A stretch of 64,000 nucleotides of DNA from Fodinicola acaciae (GTDB lineage: Bacteria; Actinomycetota; Actinomycetes; Mycobacteriales; HKI-0501): the NCBI RefSeq assembly GCF_010993745.1, contig NZ_WOTN01000003.1, forward strand, positions 496,001 to 560,000. The letters run 5' to 3'. How positions within the stretch are numbered: position 1 is the stretch's first letter; each line of letters starts with the position of its first letter. The notes under the pieces are model-generated. The model was not told the DNA's origin, ran no database searches, and saw only the letters and a program-made list of their open reading frames with translations. Shown here in pieces: positions 43,325 through 53,219 of the stretch. The translations under genes and the position numbers were made by a program.

Positions 43325-43438
43325 TGACTTGTCGCGGCCGTATCGTGTGTCCAGCGCGGTGGTCGGTGCGTCGATCACCACTGTCATGGCCGTCATCACC
43401 ACGTTCACCAGAAACCGGACCGCGACCTCCTTCTGGCC
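43325..43438 (+). pseudogene. Duplicated remnant of the permease 3' end
   Basis: The readable product (CDLSRPYRVSSAVVGASITTVMAVITTF, then RNRTATSF) mirrors PDLPRPYRVPGGMVGAWITSTITTVMVVIT and the RDLLPD end region of the intact permease. Bases such as CGGACCGCGACCTCCTTC are identical. It is a tandem partial duplication with an internal deletion. The rest of the gap to 43585 shows nothing else. Confidence 0.75.
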
Positions 43439-43585
43439 AAGCCATGCCGACAACCGACGATCCTGTCTTTGATGCGTAGTGGTCGTACGCGCGCGTTGGA
43501 GATTTCACTTGCAGCGACGGAAATGGTTATCCACAGATGTGTTTGGTGGCGTCGTTTTGTCGGTGTGGCCGGTATTATTGGAGCC

Positions 43586-45085
43586 ATGACCACTCCTTCC
43601 GCCACCACCGCACCAGTCGGTGACCCATGGCCGGAAGAAGACGCGAATGTGCTGGCCGCGATGCTGCGTGACGCCGAGCGGGAGTATCGCAAGTCCGCGG
43701 CGCGGGTGTTGAATATCGTGAAGGCGATTGAGCACAGAGGCGTACGAGAAGCTGCAGGCCACAAACATCCAGCAGCTGTTGGAAGACCAGTTGTTGCTCT
43801 TCCCGACCGAGGCCAGTCGCCGGGTGCAGCGCGCTCGCGCGTTTTGTCCGGGCATGGCGTTGACCGGTGAGATGTTGGCGCCGAAGCTGGACCTCGCCGC
43901 CCAAGCCATGCGCCGCGGCGACCTCGCCGACTCGCAGTTGGACGCGATCCGTACGGTGATCACGAGATTTCCGGCGCACGTCGATTCCAGCAGCGCCGCG
44001 AAGCCGAAGCGGCCATGGTGGAAGGCGCCAAACACATGGACGCCGGCCGGCTCTACCGGCTCGGCACCCGGCTGCACGCCTACCTGGACCCCGACGGCGC
44101 AGCACCATCAGACAAAGAAGACGCCAAGCCGCGCCGGGAGCTGCATCTGCACACCGGCCGCGACGGAAGGCTCGCGTTGCGCGGCATCCTGGACGCCGAG
44201 ACCGGCAGTCTGTTGCAGGAAGTGCTCTCGCCACTGGCCAAACCAGAGGGTGAGGCCGGTAAGCCCGATCCTCGGTCAGCGGCCGAGCGCAATGGCGACG
44301 CGCTGGCCGACATTCTCAATCTGGTGGCTGATGCCGGGAAGTTGCCGATCCAGGGCGCCGAGCGGCCGCACCTGACCGTGACGATCTCCTGGGAGATGCT
44401 CCGCGACTGCCTGGGTGTGGCGCGCGCCTACGAAGGCCTGACCATCAACCCCCAAACCGCCCGCCGCCTCGCCTGCGACGCCGACATCATCCCAGTCATC
44501 CTCAACTCCGAAGGCGTACCACTGGACGTCGGCCGCAAGGAACGCCTGGCCGGACCAGAGCTGCGGAAAGCGTTGATCGCACGAGACAAAGGTTGTACGC
44601 GGCCGGTCCGGCACACGAGAGCGCATCACATTGTGTCGTGGGTCGATGGTGGCACCACCTGCCTGGAAAATTGCGTGCTGCTCTGCGACCGCCACCACCG
44701 CGAAATTCACCACACCAACTGGACCATACGGATGAACAACGGCCACCCCGAATTCACCCCCACCAATCGACGTGGACTACGAGCAAAAGCCGCTCCGAAA
44801 TGCCTACCACCTGTACGGCTGAACCGAACAGGTGGACCACCAACCAACAACACAAACGCTCGCTCCTCGCCTCAGCAAACCAGAAAGCCCAGACGAGGAA
44901 CAAGCACGGGTCCTGCGGCTCTTCCGGCTGCCACAGCCCACCAACCCGCCGCACCCTCGCCAACTTCCCCCGTTACCTTCTTCGTAGTTCCTGATGAAGG
45001 TGCTGTGGTCGCCGGGTCCGGCTTGGCTTGCGCCTCCAGTCGCACGCATGATCTGGGCGGTGGTGTCACCGAGGTCTCGTCGTAA
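43586..45085 (+). pseudogene. DUF222/HNH endonuclease, frameshifted
   Basis: The family is recognisable by DUF222 text (LRLSP-like GILDAETGSLLQEVLSPLAKP, RNGDALADILNLVADAG) and a C-terminal HNH (RAHHIVSWVDGGTTCLENCVLLCDRHHREIH). The frame breaks near 43738 and again near 43990, so three segments are needed. The HNH also lacks the usual Cys-containing stretch between GCT and AHHI (about six residues missing). DUF222/HNH genes are numerous in actinobacteria and often linked to mobile introns. Two sequencing errors could explain the frameshifts, but not the internal deletion. Confidence 0.78.
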
Positions 45086-45155
45086 CGTGGGTGCCGGCGC
45101 TCGATGCCTGGTGAACACCACGCCATTGGCCTGAGCCTCGACGGGCAGCGATTGC

Positions 45156-45353
45156 ATGACCGGCCACGATCGGGCGTTGCCGGTCGCGTTCATCATCGCC
45201 GACGCCGCGCGCTCGCTGCCGCACACACTGCGCCCGATCGACGACGGCGACGACGCCCTTGCCGAGCTGGACGTACTGCTCGGGTTCGACGACGACCTGG
45301 CCGGCGAAGCGACCCGCATCGCCAACCGGATCCGGGGCCTACTCACCGCTTGA
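45156..45353 (+). mobile_element. IS110-family transposase fragment
   Basis: The 65 readable residues (VAFIIADAARSLPHTLRPID ... DVLLGFDDDLAGEATRIANRIRGLLT) match the N-terminal DEDD-domain region of IS110-type transposases. Both the start and the rest of the enzyme are missing. No insertion-sequence ends are visible in 45086-45381, and nothing else is recognisable there. Confidence 0.7.
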
Positions 45354-45381
45354 CAACCGCATAGGGACACCCCGCAACGAG

Positions 45382-46836
45382 CTAGCTCACCTTCACCTCG
45401 CGGAATTCCAGGCCGACCAGGTCGGCGACCGCGCGCAGGTCGGCGCTTCGGTGGCCGGTCCCCAAAGACCAGTGGTGATCGACGCCGGAAGCGCTCCACG
45501 CATCGGTCCATTCTCCTGGATCACAGCCAAAATCGACGCGTGAGGTCGTGTTTCCGATACGCAGCAACGGACCCGGCACGACATTGCCTTCCGAGGCGAC
45601 CATCACATAACGTCCGTCGCGCTCCTGACCGAGGCCGAAAACCGTGACCGGTCCAGGTTGTACGTCGAACTCGACCGACACACCCCAGCCGCGCTTGCCA
45701 TGGTAGACACCGAGACCGCGCAACAACGGCCGGCGAGCGCTGATGGCGAGGTGCGCCGGACCGTCGTGACCCATTTCCACGACGTTGTCGAGGAAGTTCA
45801 AGGCCTGCAGCTCGGTGAAGGAACCACCGGCGCCGAGCCGGTCCATGATGAGCATGGCGAGCGAGTTCCGCAGCTCGTACTCACCGGCGGCGGGAATGCC
45901 GCGCGCGGTCAGCAGGGATGCGCCGAGAATCAGGCCGGCACCGAGCCGTTCGTGTTGTTCGCCGTCCAGGCCGCGGTGATAGTACGCGAGCGAGTCGATG
46001 GCGAAATCCTCAACGAGCCGGTCCAGACCGACCGAAACCCGCGCGCCCCAGGCGAAATCCACGTCGTCGACCGAGTCGTCCAGCTCGAAGATCGACCGCG
46101 CGTGCTCCATTCGTGCGGTGGTCTCGGCGTCGGTGACCTTTTCCACGCGTACGCGCAGATCGTCCAGCTCCAACACCTCGACGTGGCCGCCGAGCTGAGT
46201 GGACACCGAGGTCAGGTCGGTCGACACGTCCAGCATTCCCGGATAAAGATGACCCATCAGGCCGTGCCTGGCATGCCGCAGCGCACCGCGTACGGCGGCG
46301 GCACGGACCCAGCGGGTGATCCGCGTCCAGGCTCGCTCGTCCTCCAGATAGCCGGAGACACTGCGAAAATCGATGCCGGCGCGGCGGAAGGTGTTGGCCA
46401 TCTCCGGCAGCGGACAGGAGCCGCAGTAGGCCAGCCAGGCGCCGGTGTCGAAGGTCTCGTGGTCCATTTTTTCGGTCGGCTGCAGGTTGATCAGCAACAC
46501 CGGCGCGCCACTTCGTCGCGCGACCGGGATCAACATCGACGCGGTCATATAAGTCGTGAGAAAACCGACGATGAGATCGCAGCCGGCCGCGCGCAAAGTT
46601 TCGGCCGCGGCAGCGCCTTCGTACGGATCGGAGATGAATCCGGCGTCGACGACCTCGATGTCGCCGACCACACGCAGCCGCTCGGCGACCCGCGCGGCCG
46701 AGCGCCGCAGCTGCGGCAGAAGATCCGGAAACTGCGGCCAGTACGCGCCGAGACCGCCGGCCACCAGTCCGATTTTGGCCTGCCGCGGCGTGACCCGCCG
46801 CAGGATGTCTGGCCGCTGTTCCGAAACCGTGGTCAT
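45382..46836 (-). CDS. L-fucose/L-arabinose isomerase-like protein
   Basis: A 484-residue sugar isomerase of the AraA/FucI superfamily: KIGLVAGGLGAYWPQFPDLLPQL at the start, DLIVGFLTTYMTASMLIPVARRSGAPVLLINLQP, and a C-terminal domain with SEGNVVPGPLLRIGNTTSRVDF and GVDHHWSLGTGH. Metal-binding Glu/His residues are likely in the middle part, but I cannot assign them surely. The ATG at 46836 has GGAGGG upstream. It is divergent from the MFS gene with LacI-type operators between. The substrate is probably a deoxy- or pentose sugar released by the GH106-like enzyme. Confidence 0.8.
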   Translation of the reverse strand: MTTVSEQRPDILRRVTPRQAKIGLVAGGLGAYWPQFPDLLPQLRRSAARVAERLRVVGDIEVVDAGFISDPYEGAAAAETLRAAGCDLIVGFLTTYMTASMLIPVARRSGAPVLLINLQPTEKMDHETFDTGAWLAYCGSCPLPEMANTFRRAGIDFRSVSGYLEDERAWTRITRWVRAAAVRGALRHARHGLMGHLYPGMLDVSTDLTSVSTQLGGHVEVLELDDLRVRVEKVTDAETTARMEHARSIFELDDSVDDVDFAWGARVSVGLDRLVEDFAIDSLAYYHRGLDGEQHERLGAGLILGASLLTARGIPAAGEYELRNSLAMLIMDRLGAGGSFTELQALNFLDNVVEMGHDGPAHLAISARRPLLRGLGVYHGKRGWGVSVEFDVQPGPVTVFGLGQERDGRYVMVASEGNVVPGPLLRIGNTTSRVDFGCDPGEWTDAWSASGVDHHWSLGTGHRSADLRAVADLVGLEFREVKVS

Positions 46837-46858
46837 GGGACCCTCCACGCGCACGCCA

Positions 46859-47008
46859 TGAAACCTTTCACTGCAAGGTAGGGTCCACCCGATTCCGCGT
46901 CAACCCAGGCCAGCGCCGCTGAAAAGATTCAGACGTGTCCGTCATCGGTCACCGACTGCCTTGTGATTGCGCAGGTCAGTAACTAGCATCGCCGCTTAAT
47001 ACGTTTCA
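46859..47008. promoter_or_regulatory. Two LacI-type operators in the divergent promoter
   Basis: TGAAACCTTTCA (46859-46870) differs by one base from the common LacI/GalR site TGAAACGTTTCA. TAATACGTTTCA (46997-47008) keeps its right half and centre. One lies by each divergent gene start, and the cluster's LacI regulator (52205-53212) is the likely binder. Confidence 0.65.
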
Positions 47009-47048
47009 ACGCACGGGGTCGTCATCGCCTCCCTCCAGGAGATTCCCG

Positions 47049-48329
47049 ATGTCCACACAAGAAACCGTCAGCGGAACAGCGAACAACGACGACACCACCA
47101 TCACCAGGCAACAGTGGAAGTGGTCGGTCCTCGCGGCGATGGCGTCCTATCTGGACGCCGGATCGATCGTCGCGCTCGGCACCGGCCTGGCGCTTTTCAA
47201 GAGCCAGATGGGGCTGACCGAGTTCGGCGTCGGCGCGCTGGCCGCGCTGGGGCCGAACGCCATCGGTTGCGCCGTCGGCTCGTTCGTCGGCGGCCGGCTC
47301 GGAGACCGGCTCGGTCGTAAGCGGATCTACAAATGGGATCTCATCGTCTACGCCTTCGGCATCCTGCTGATCGCTTCGGCGGTCAACCCGGTCATGCTTT
47401 TCGCCGGCACGTTCATCGTCGGCGTCGCCGTCGGCGCGGACGTGCCGACCTCACTCGCACTCGTCGGTGAGCTCGCTCCGGCACGCGGCCGCGGCCGGCT
47501 GATCGGACTGACACAGGTCGCCTGGGGCCTCGGCCCGGTCGTCGTGCTGGTGATGGCGTTGGTGCTCACGCCGCTCGGTCTGCTCGGCACGCGCATCGTC
47601 TTCCTGCAACTTTTCGTGGCAGCACTGGTCACCTGGGCCCTGCGGCGTGGCATAGCCGAGTCGGCGAGATGGCAGGCCGCCAAGGCACAGGCCGGCCGGT
47701 TCCTGGAGATCTTCCGCGGCGCCAATCTGCGCGCGCTCGTGTGGACCGCGACCATCTATACGTTCTGGGGCCTGGCCGCCGGCACCGCCGGCATTTTCAC
47801 GCCGTATGTCATCGAAACGTTGCACGCCGGATCGCAGGCGGCTGGTGTGGCGTTGTCCTGTGCGGGATTCGTCACCGGCATTCTCGCGACCGTCTTCATC
47901 TTCATGCGTGTCAACGACATCAGCTTCCAGGCACGCCGGTGGATGTGGGGAATCGGTGCGCTGCTGCAGGTGCTCGCGTACGGCCTCTACCTTGTCCTGC
48001 CATTCACCATTCCGACCGTTATCGCCAACATCGTGCTCTTCGGCATTGGTGCGTCGCTGGCCGGCGAGCCGACCTACAAGGTGTTCAGCCAGGAACTGTT
48101 CCCCACCAGGGTCCGGACCACCGCGCAGGGGTTCACTTTTGGCCTGGCGCGTACGTTGTTGGGGATCTGGAGCTTCTTCGTGCCGGCTCTGGCGGCAGTC
48201 AAGATCGGTCCGGTCGCCGCGCTGCTCACCGCCTTCCTCGCGGTCAGCGGTCTGGTCGGATTTTTCTTCATGCCGAAGACGGCCGGTAAGACGCTGGAGG
48301 ACATCGAACGCGAGCGGGCCGTGGTCTGA
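47049..48329 (+). CDS. MFS sugar transporter
   Basis: A 426-residue 12-helix permease of the sugar-porter type: GGRLGDRLGRKRIYKWDLI (loop 2-3 motif), GVAVGADVPTSLALVGELAPARGRGRLIG and a second-half QELFPTRVRTTAQGF. AGGAG lies seven bases before the ATG. Its stop overlaps the GH106 start (TGATG). It probably imports an oligosaccharide or glycoside that the cytoplasmic glycosidase then cleaves. Confidence 0.9.
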   Translation: MSTQETVSGTANNDDTTITRQQWKWSVLAAMASYLDAGSIVALGTGLALFKSQMGLTEFGVGALAALGPNAIGCAVGSFVGGRLGDRLGRKRIYKWDLIVYAFGILLIASAVNPVMLFAGTFIVGVAVGADVPTSLALVGELAPARGRGRLIGLTQVAWGLGPVVVLVMALVLTPLGLLGTRIVFLQLFVAALVTWALRRGIAESARWQAAKAQAGRFLEIFRGANLRALVWTATIYTFWGLAAGTAGIFTPYVIETLHAGSQAAGVALSCAGFVTGILATVFIFMRVNDISFQARRWMWGIGALLQVLAYGLYLVLPFTIPTVIANIVLFGIGASLAGEPTYKVFSQELFPTRVRTTAQGFTFGLARTLLGIWSFFVPALAAVKIGPVAALLTAFLAVSGLVGFFFMPKTAGKTLEDIERERAVV

Positions 48330-51300
48330 TGCGGCCGGAGACCGCCGAGCTACTCGACCGTTTCGTCCAGCCAGCGCCAAAGTACGGCCCGCTGCCGATC
48401 TGGTGGTGGAGCGGTGCCCCGGTCACCAGGGACCGGCTGCGCTGGCAGATGGAACAGTTGGTGGCCGGCGGTGTCCGGCAGGCGGTGGTGCTCTGCCTGG
48501 CGCCGACCGGTCCGATGTTCGGTTCGGTCGCCGACGATCCGGCCTTTCTCAGCGACGAATGGCTGCGGCTGTTCGACAACGCGTGCGCGGACGCCAAGGA
48601 ACTCGGTTTCACGCTGTGGCTCTATGACCAGATCGGCTTTTCCGGTGCCAACTTCCAGGGCCGGCTGATCGCCGGCAACCCGGATTTCGCCGGGCAGGCC
48701 TTGGCTCGGCTGGAAACCGACGGACCTGACGCGCGGCTGGCGGTGGCGCCGGGACAGCGGGCACTCAGCGCGTACGCCGTGCTGGCTAACGGAGAACGCG
48801 TCGACGTGTCCATTGTGGACGGCGCGGCGCACTGGCCAGGTGCCGGTCGGCTGGTCCTGACATACGCGCACACCAGCGGTTTCGACTATTTCAACGAGCA
48901 GGCTTGCGCAAGCCTGTTGGACCAGGTGCATGGCACGCTCGAACGCGCGGTCGGTCACTGGTTCGGCAGCAGCATCGGGGGCTTCTTCCAGGACGAGCTG
49001 CCGCCGATGCCGACCTGGAGTGCCGACTTCGCCGCGACATTCCAGGAATCGTACGGATATGACCTCGTGCCGCGGCTGTGGGCGCTGTGGGAGGCGGATT
49101 TCTCGGCTGAAGCAGCCGGCATCAGACGCGACTACCAGGAACACCGCGCACGTCTGGCGCGCCGCGGGTTCTTCGACCAGCATGACTCCTGGTTCGCCGA
49201 GCGCGACCTGGTCTGTGGCTTTGACCAGGCATCGCCGGCACGCGAAGGCGATCCCCTCGGCGGCGTGCAGATCTACGGCGACTACCTCGGCCTGCACCGC
49301 GGCTATCGCGCACCGGGCAGCGATCACTGGGGTGATGCCAAAGTTCACAGCTCACTGGCACACGCCAATGGTCACGAGCGGGTCTGGATCGAGGCGTTCC
49401 ACTCCTCCGGCTGGGGCGGCACGCTCGAGGAGACGTACGACTGGCTGTCACCGTTTCTGCGCCGTGGCGCCAATCTTTACGACCCGCATGCGGTCTATTA
49501 CGCGACCGTCGGCGGCTGGTGGGAATGGGCTCCGCCGTCGACCTGCTGGCGCCAGCCATACTGGCCGTCCTACCACGTCTTCGCCGGCGCGGTCGCACGG
49601 CTCTGCTCGGTGCTCACCGCCGGCGCGCACGTCTGCGATGTCGCCCTGCTCTCCCCCACCGCCAACGCGCAGGCCTTCCTCACGCTCGCCGGACCACTGC
49701 CGCAGGTCGACCGCTCGGCGCGTGCTTTCCGTGCACTCAATGGGATAAACAGCTGGTTCAACCAGCATCGCGGTGTGTTGGAACAGGCCGGCATCGACCA
49801 TGACGTGCTCGACGAGGCGACCGTCGCGGCGGCCGAGGTCACCGCTGACGGCCTCAAGATTGCCGCGGAGACATACAAAACCGTCGTCGTCCCGGCGGCC
49901 ACGGCCGTTCACGCCGACGCCGCCCGGCGCCTCGTCGACCTGGTACGCGCCGGCGGTCGCGTCATCTGTGTCGGCGGTGCGCCTGAGCTTTTCCTCGGCG
50001 GCAACGACATCGCGGAAGACTTCGCCGGCAGGGTCGAAGTTGTCGATGCGGTCGACGATGTGCCCGACGCCATCCTGACTGAGCCGGTGCGCGTACGTGC
50101 GGACGCGCCGTTTCTCCATCGCCGCCACGGCGACACTCATGTCCTGACCCTGACCGCGCACGACGAGCGCAGCGGTACGGCGAATCCGATCCTGAAGCTG
50201 GCCGGCGACTCCTGGATGGAGAGCGGCTTCAGCTGGCAGGACTACAACCGGCAACTGCGCGAATCCGGCTATCGGTTCGTCGGTCTGCGCGACCGGGTCG
50301 CGCAGGTCTCGGTGCGTGGACTGGGTCGGCTGCGCGCGCAAAGCTGGTCGCCAGGCACCGGAGAGCGTGTCGAGTTGGCGGTGACCGAGGCCGGCGGCGA
50401 ACTGTCGTTCGAGGTGCCGTTCGACGACGGTGCGGTCGCACTCGTCGTGCTGGCCACTGACCTGCCAGAGCCGACCACGGCGGCTTTGACACCAGTGAAA
50501 GAAACCATCGCGGTCCCAGGGCCGTGGACCGCTACGGTGGCGTCCACATTGGACAACCGGTGGGGTGACCTCGCCAATGCCGACCGCACCGGTGTCCTGC
50601 CGATCGAGGTGTGGCGCTTCGATCACACCGTCTCGCCTGACGATGACACGACCTGGACGCCGGTCGTCGCGAGTTTCGGCCCATACGCGGACGTACGCGA
50701 CGACCCGGACGGCGACTGGCGTCCCGCGCGGTGGTCGCTGGCGCGGGGATTACCGAAGGATCCGGCACATTCGGAGACGCTTGGTCCGAAAGGCTATGTG
50801 CCGGAGCACTTCCTCGACTGGCGTCACACACGCGCGGGCCAACGCGTCGCCGTGCGTACGCACCTACCGTTGCCGGACAACGAAAACCTCCACCTGGCCA
50901 TTGGCGCGACAGCGACTCGGCGAGTCTGGGTCGACGGCGTCGAGCGGTCCGTCGACGGCGACGGCCACCAATCCTTCAGCGCACTGCCATCCGGTCGTAC
51001 GGTCGAGGTGCTGCTGGAATTCACCGCGGACCACGACGGACCGTTGCGCGCATATTTCGCGGTCGTCACGGACATCGCCGGATTTCGCCGTCCGGAGTGG
51101 ATAAAACCGGACCGCCAGCTGGCGCGTGGCGTGACCGCCGACCTGCTCCTGCCGTTGCGGCTGGAAAACCTGCCCGCGGACACCACGGTGCACGTGTCGT
51201 CCGCCGGAGTCTGCCACCTGATCGTGAACGGCGTCGAGGCCGGCCGGCAAGGCGATTTCGAGCCATATCCGGAACATCCGGAGATCCGGGTGCACACCTA

Positions 51301-52153
51301 CGACATCGGTCGCTTCCTTCGCAGTGGCGACAACGAGATCGTCCTGCGAGTCGGCGGCTCGGCCGCCCTCGACTCGCCGCCGCACGGACTGGCCATTCGC
51401 AGTGGCGCGCACTGGACCGGCGCGGTCGAGCAGCGCGCGATCCAACGCGATCCGCACGTCATCTGTCAGTGGATACGGCCACATCCGCTCACCGGCGCGC
51501 ATTGGCTCGAACCGGCGGCGGCACCTGGTGAGGTCGTCGTGCCGCTGGTTCCAGACCGCGAACCAGGCGGCGAGCACGTCGAGTGGCTGCGGCTGAATGT
51601 CCCTCCTGGCACCAAAGCTCTGCGCGTGCCGACCGATCTGCCGGTCGTCGCGGTGATCGACGGCCAGGAGGTCAAAGCCGACGCCGGCGTGATCACCGTC
51701 TCCGGCGGGGCTCGTACGGTTTTGCTGCGAATAACGGCGATCGACGGCCGGCGCGGCGGCGCCCTGCTGTCCGGCCCGGTCGAGCTGACCGTCGGCGAGG
51801 CCGAGTTTCCATTGGTCAGCTGGGAAGAGCTCGGACTGCGGGCGCTCGGCGGCGAGGTGACCTATCGCACCACCGTGGACCTTCCGGGCTGGTCCGGCCG
51901 GACCAGCATCGACCTCGGAGAGGTGCGGGGCACGGCGGACGTACGGGTGAACGGCCGGCTGGCCGGACAGCTCGTGTGGGGTCCGTGGCGGACCGAGGTC
52001 ACCGATCTGCTGCGAAGCGGCGAAAACCGGATAGAAGTCGTCGTACGTGGCACGCTTGCCGGCTATCTGGACGACGCGTCGCCGACTTCCGGGGTCTACG
52101 CCGGACAGGTGCGTACGGGGTTGTTCGGTCCGGTCACACTGCGCCGGCACTGA
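48329..52153 (+). CDS. GH106-like glycoside hydrolase, 1274 residues
   Basis: Large glycosidase resembling GH106 alpha-L-rhamnosidases. The N-terminal barrel has PLPIWWWSGAPVTRDRLRWQMEQLVAGGVRQAVVL, LWLYDQIGFSGANFQG, FFQDELPPMPTWSADFAATFQESYGYD and HERVWIEAFHSSGWGGTLEE. Several beta-sandwich domains follow; the last (VTYRTTVDLPGWSGRTSIDLGEVRGTADVRVNGRLAG) is a galactose-binding-like fold. There is no signal peptide, so it acts inside the cell on imported glycosides, unlike many GH106 enzymes. It is coupled to the MFS gene. Two GTCCACANTGGAC sites lie inside. Confidence 0.83.
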   Translation: MRPETAELLDRFVQPAPKYGPLPIWWWSGAPVTRDRLRWQMEQLVAGGVRQAVVLCLAPTGPMFGSVADDPAFLSDEWLRLFDNACADAKELGFTLWLYDQIGFSGANFQGRLIAGNPDFAGQALARLETDGPDARLAVAPGQRALSAYAVLANGERVDVSIVDGAAHWPGAGRLVLTYAHTSGFDYFNEQACASLLDQVHGTLERAVGHWFGSSIGGFFQDELPPMPTWSADFAATFQESYGYDLVPRLWALWEADFSAEAAGIRRDYQEHRARLARRGFFDQHDSWFAERDLVCGFDQASPAREGDPLGGVQIYGDYLGLHRGYRAPGSDHWGDAKVHSSLAHANGHERVWIEAFHSSGWGGTLEETYDWLSPFLRRGANLYDPHAVYYATVGGWWEWAPPSTCWRQPYWPSYHVFAGAVARLCSVLTAGAHVCDVALLSPTANAQAFLTLAGPLPQVDRSARAFRALNGINSWFNQHRGVLEQAGIDHDVLDEATVAAAEVTADGLKIAAETYKTVVVPAATAVHADAARRLVDLVRAGGRVICVGGAPELFLGGNDIAEDFAGRVEVVDAVDDVPDAILTEPVRVRADAPFLHRRHGDTHVLTLTAHDERSGTANPILKLAGDSWMESGFSWQDYNRQLRESGYRFVGLRDRVAQVSVRGLGRLRAQSWSPGTGERVELAVTEAGGELSFEVPFDDGAVALVVLATDLPEPTTAALTPVKETIAVPGPWTATVASTLDNRWGDLANADRTGVLPIEVWRFDHTVSPDDDTTWTPVVASFGPYADVRDDPDGDWRPARWSLARGLPKDPAHSETLGPKGYVPEHFLDWRHTRAGQRVAVRTHLPLPDNENLHLAIGATATRRVWVDGVERSVDGDGHQSFSALPSGRTVEVLLEFTADHDGPLRAYFAVVTDIAGFRRPEWIKPDRQLARGVTADLLLPLRLENLPADTTVHVSSAGVCHLIVNGVEAGRQGDFEPYPEHPEIRVHTYDIGRFLRSGDNEIVLRVGGSAALDSPPHGLAIRSGAHWTGAVEQRAIQRDPHVICQWIRPHPLTGAHWLEPAAAPGEVVVPLVPDREPGGEHVEWLRLNVPPGTKALRVPTDLPVVAVIDGQEVKADAGVITVSGGARTVLLRITAIDGRRGGALLSGPVELTVGEAEFPLVSWEELGLRALGGEVTYRTTVDLPGWSGRTSIDLGEVRGTADVRVNGRLAGQLVWGPWRTEVTDLLRSGENRIEVVVRGTLAGYLDDASPTSGVYAGQVRTGLFGPVTLRRH

Positions 52154-52204
52154 GCCCAGCAAACAGCCGTGGAACACTGTGAACATGGGGGAACGGAGAC
52201 ACAC

Positions 52205-53212
52205 ATGACCGGTGCCGGGTCGCCAAGCATCAAGGATGTGGCCGCCGAGGCCGGCGTCTCGCTCGGCACCGTCTCCAACGTCCTCAACCGTCCACACCAG
52301 GTCAGCGCGCAGACGCGCGCGAAGGTCGAGGCGGCCATCGCCGCGCTTGGCTTCGTACGCAACGAATCGGCTCGCCAGCTGCGCTCCGGCCGCAGCCGGA
52401 CCATCGCCTTCGTGGTGCTGGACGGCGGAAATCCGTTCTTCACCGATGTGGCGCGCGGCGTGCAACAGATCGCCGACACCGCCGGGATGGCGGTTTTTCT
52501 CTGTAACAGCGGCGATGACCAACAGCGACAGGCGGCCTACGTCGACCTGCTGGAGGAGCAACGGGTCGGCGGCATGCTGATCACGCCGCTGGACGGCGAC
52601 GGCGAGCGCATCGACCAGCTGCGGCAGCGTGGCATGCCGGTCGTCTACGTGGATCGTGCCGCCGGGCCGGCGAACTGCTCGGTCACCGTCGACGACGTGC
52701 AAGGCGGCGAGCTGGCGGCCGCGCACCTGCTCGACACCGGCCACCGCCGGATTGCCTTTGTCGGCGGGCCAATCGGCATCGGCCAGGTCGCCGATCGACT
52801 GGCCGGCGCGCGTACGACGCTCACCGGAAACGCCGAGCTCGTCGTGCTGGAAACCGGGGCGCTCAATGTCGCCGAAGGTCGCCGCGCCGGCGAGCGGCTG
52901 GCCGGCCTGCCGGCTTCGCGCCGCCCGACGGCCGCCTTCTGCGCCAACGATCTGCTCGCTCTTGGCCTGCTCCAGCAGATGGTACGGCTCGGCCGCCGCG
53001 TGCCGGACGACCTGGCGATCGTCGGCTACGACGACATCGAGTTCGCCGGCGCGGCCGCCGTGCCACTCACCTCGGTGAGCCAGCCGCGCGAGCTTTTGGG
53101 CCGTACGGCGGCAGAACTGCTGCTCGCCGAGGTGCGCGGCGACCCGGAACACCAGCACCGGCAGGTGGTTTTCGCGCCAGAGCTGGTCGTACGCGCCTCG
53201 ACGACCCGCTGA
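52205..53212 (+). CDS. LacI-family regulator
   Basis: A 335-residue repressor with an N-terminal HTH (SIKDVAAEAGVSLGTVSNVLNRPHQVS), hinge, and a periplasmic-binding-like sensor domain. The ATG at 52205 has GGAG eight bases upstream. It ends the sugar cluster; the two TGAAAC-type sites upstream of the isomerase and MFS genes are its likely targets. The inducer is probably the imported sugar. Confidence 0.92.
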   Translation: MTGAGSPSIKDVAAEAGVSLGTVSNVLNRPHQVSAQTRAKVEAAIAALGFVRNESARQLRSGRSRTIAFVVLDGGNPFFTDVARGVQQIADTAGMAVFLCNSGDDQQRQAAYVDLLEEQRVGGMLITPLDGDGERIDQLRQRGMPVVYVDRAAGPANCSVTVDDVQGGELAAAHLLDTGHRRIAFVGGPIGIGQVADRLAGARTTLTGNAELVVLETGALNVAEGRRAGERLAGLPASRRPTAAFCANDLLALGLLQQMVRLGRRVPDDLAIVGYDDIEFAGAAAVPLTSVSQPRELLGRTAAELLLAEVRGDPEHQHRQVVFAPELVVRASTTR

Positions 53213-53219
53213 AAGCGGT

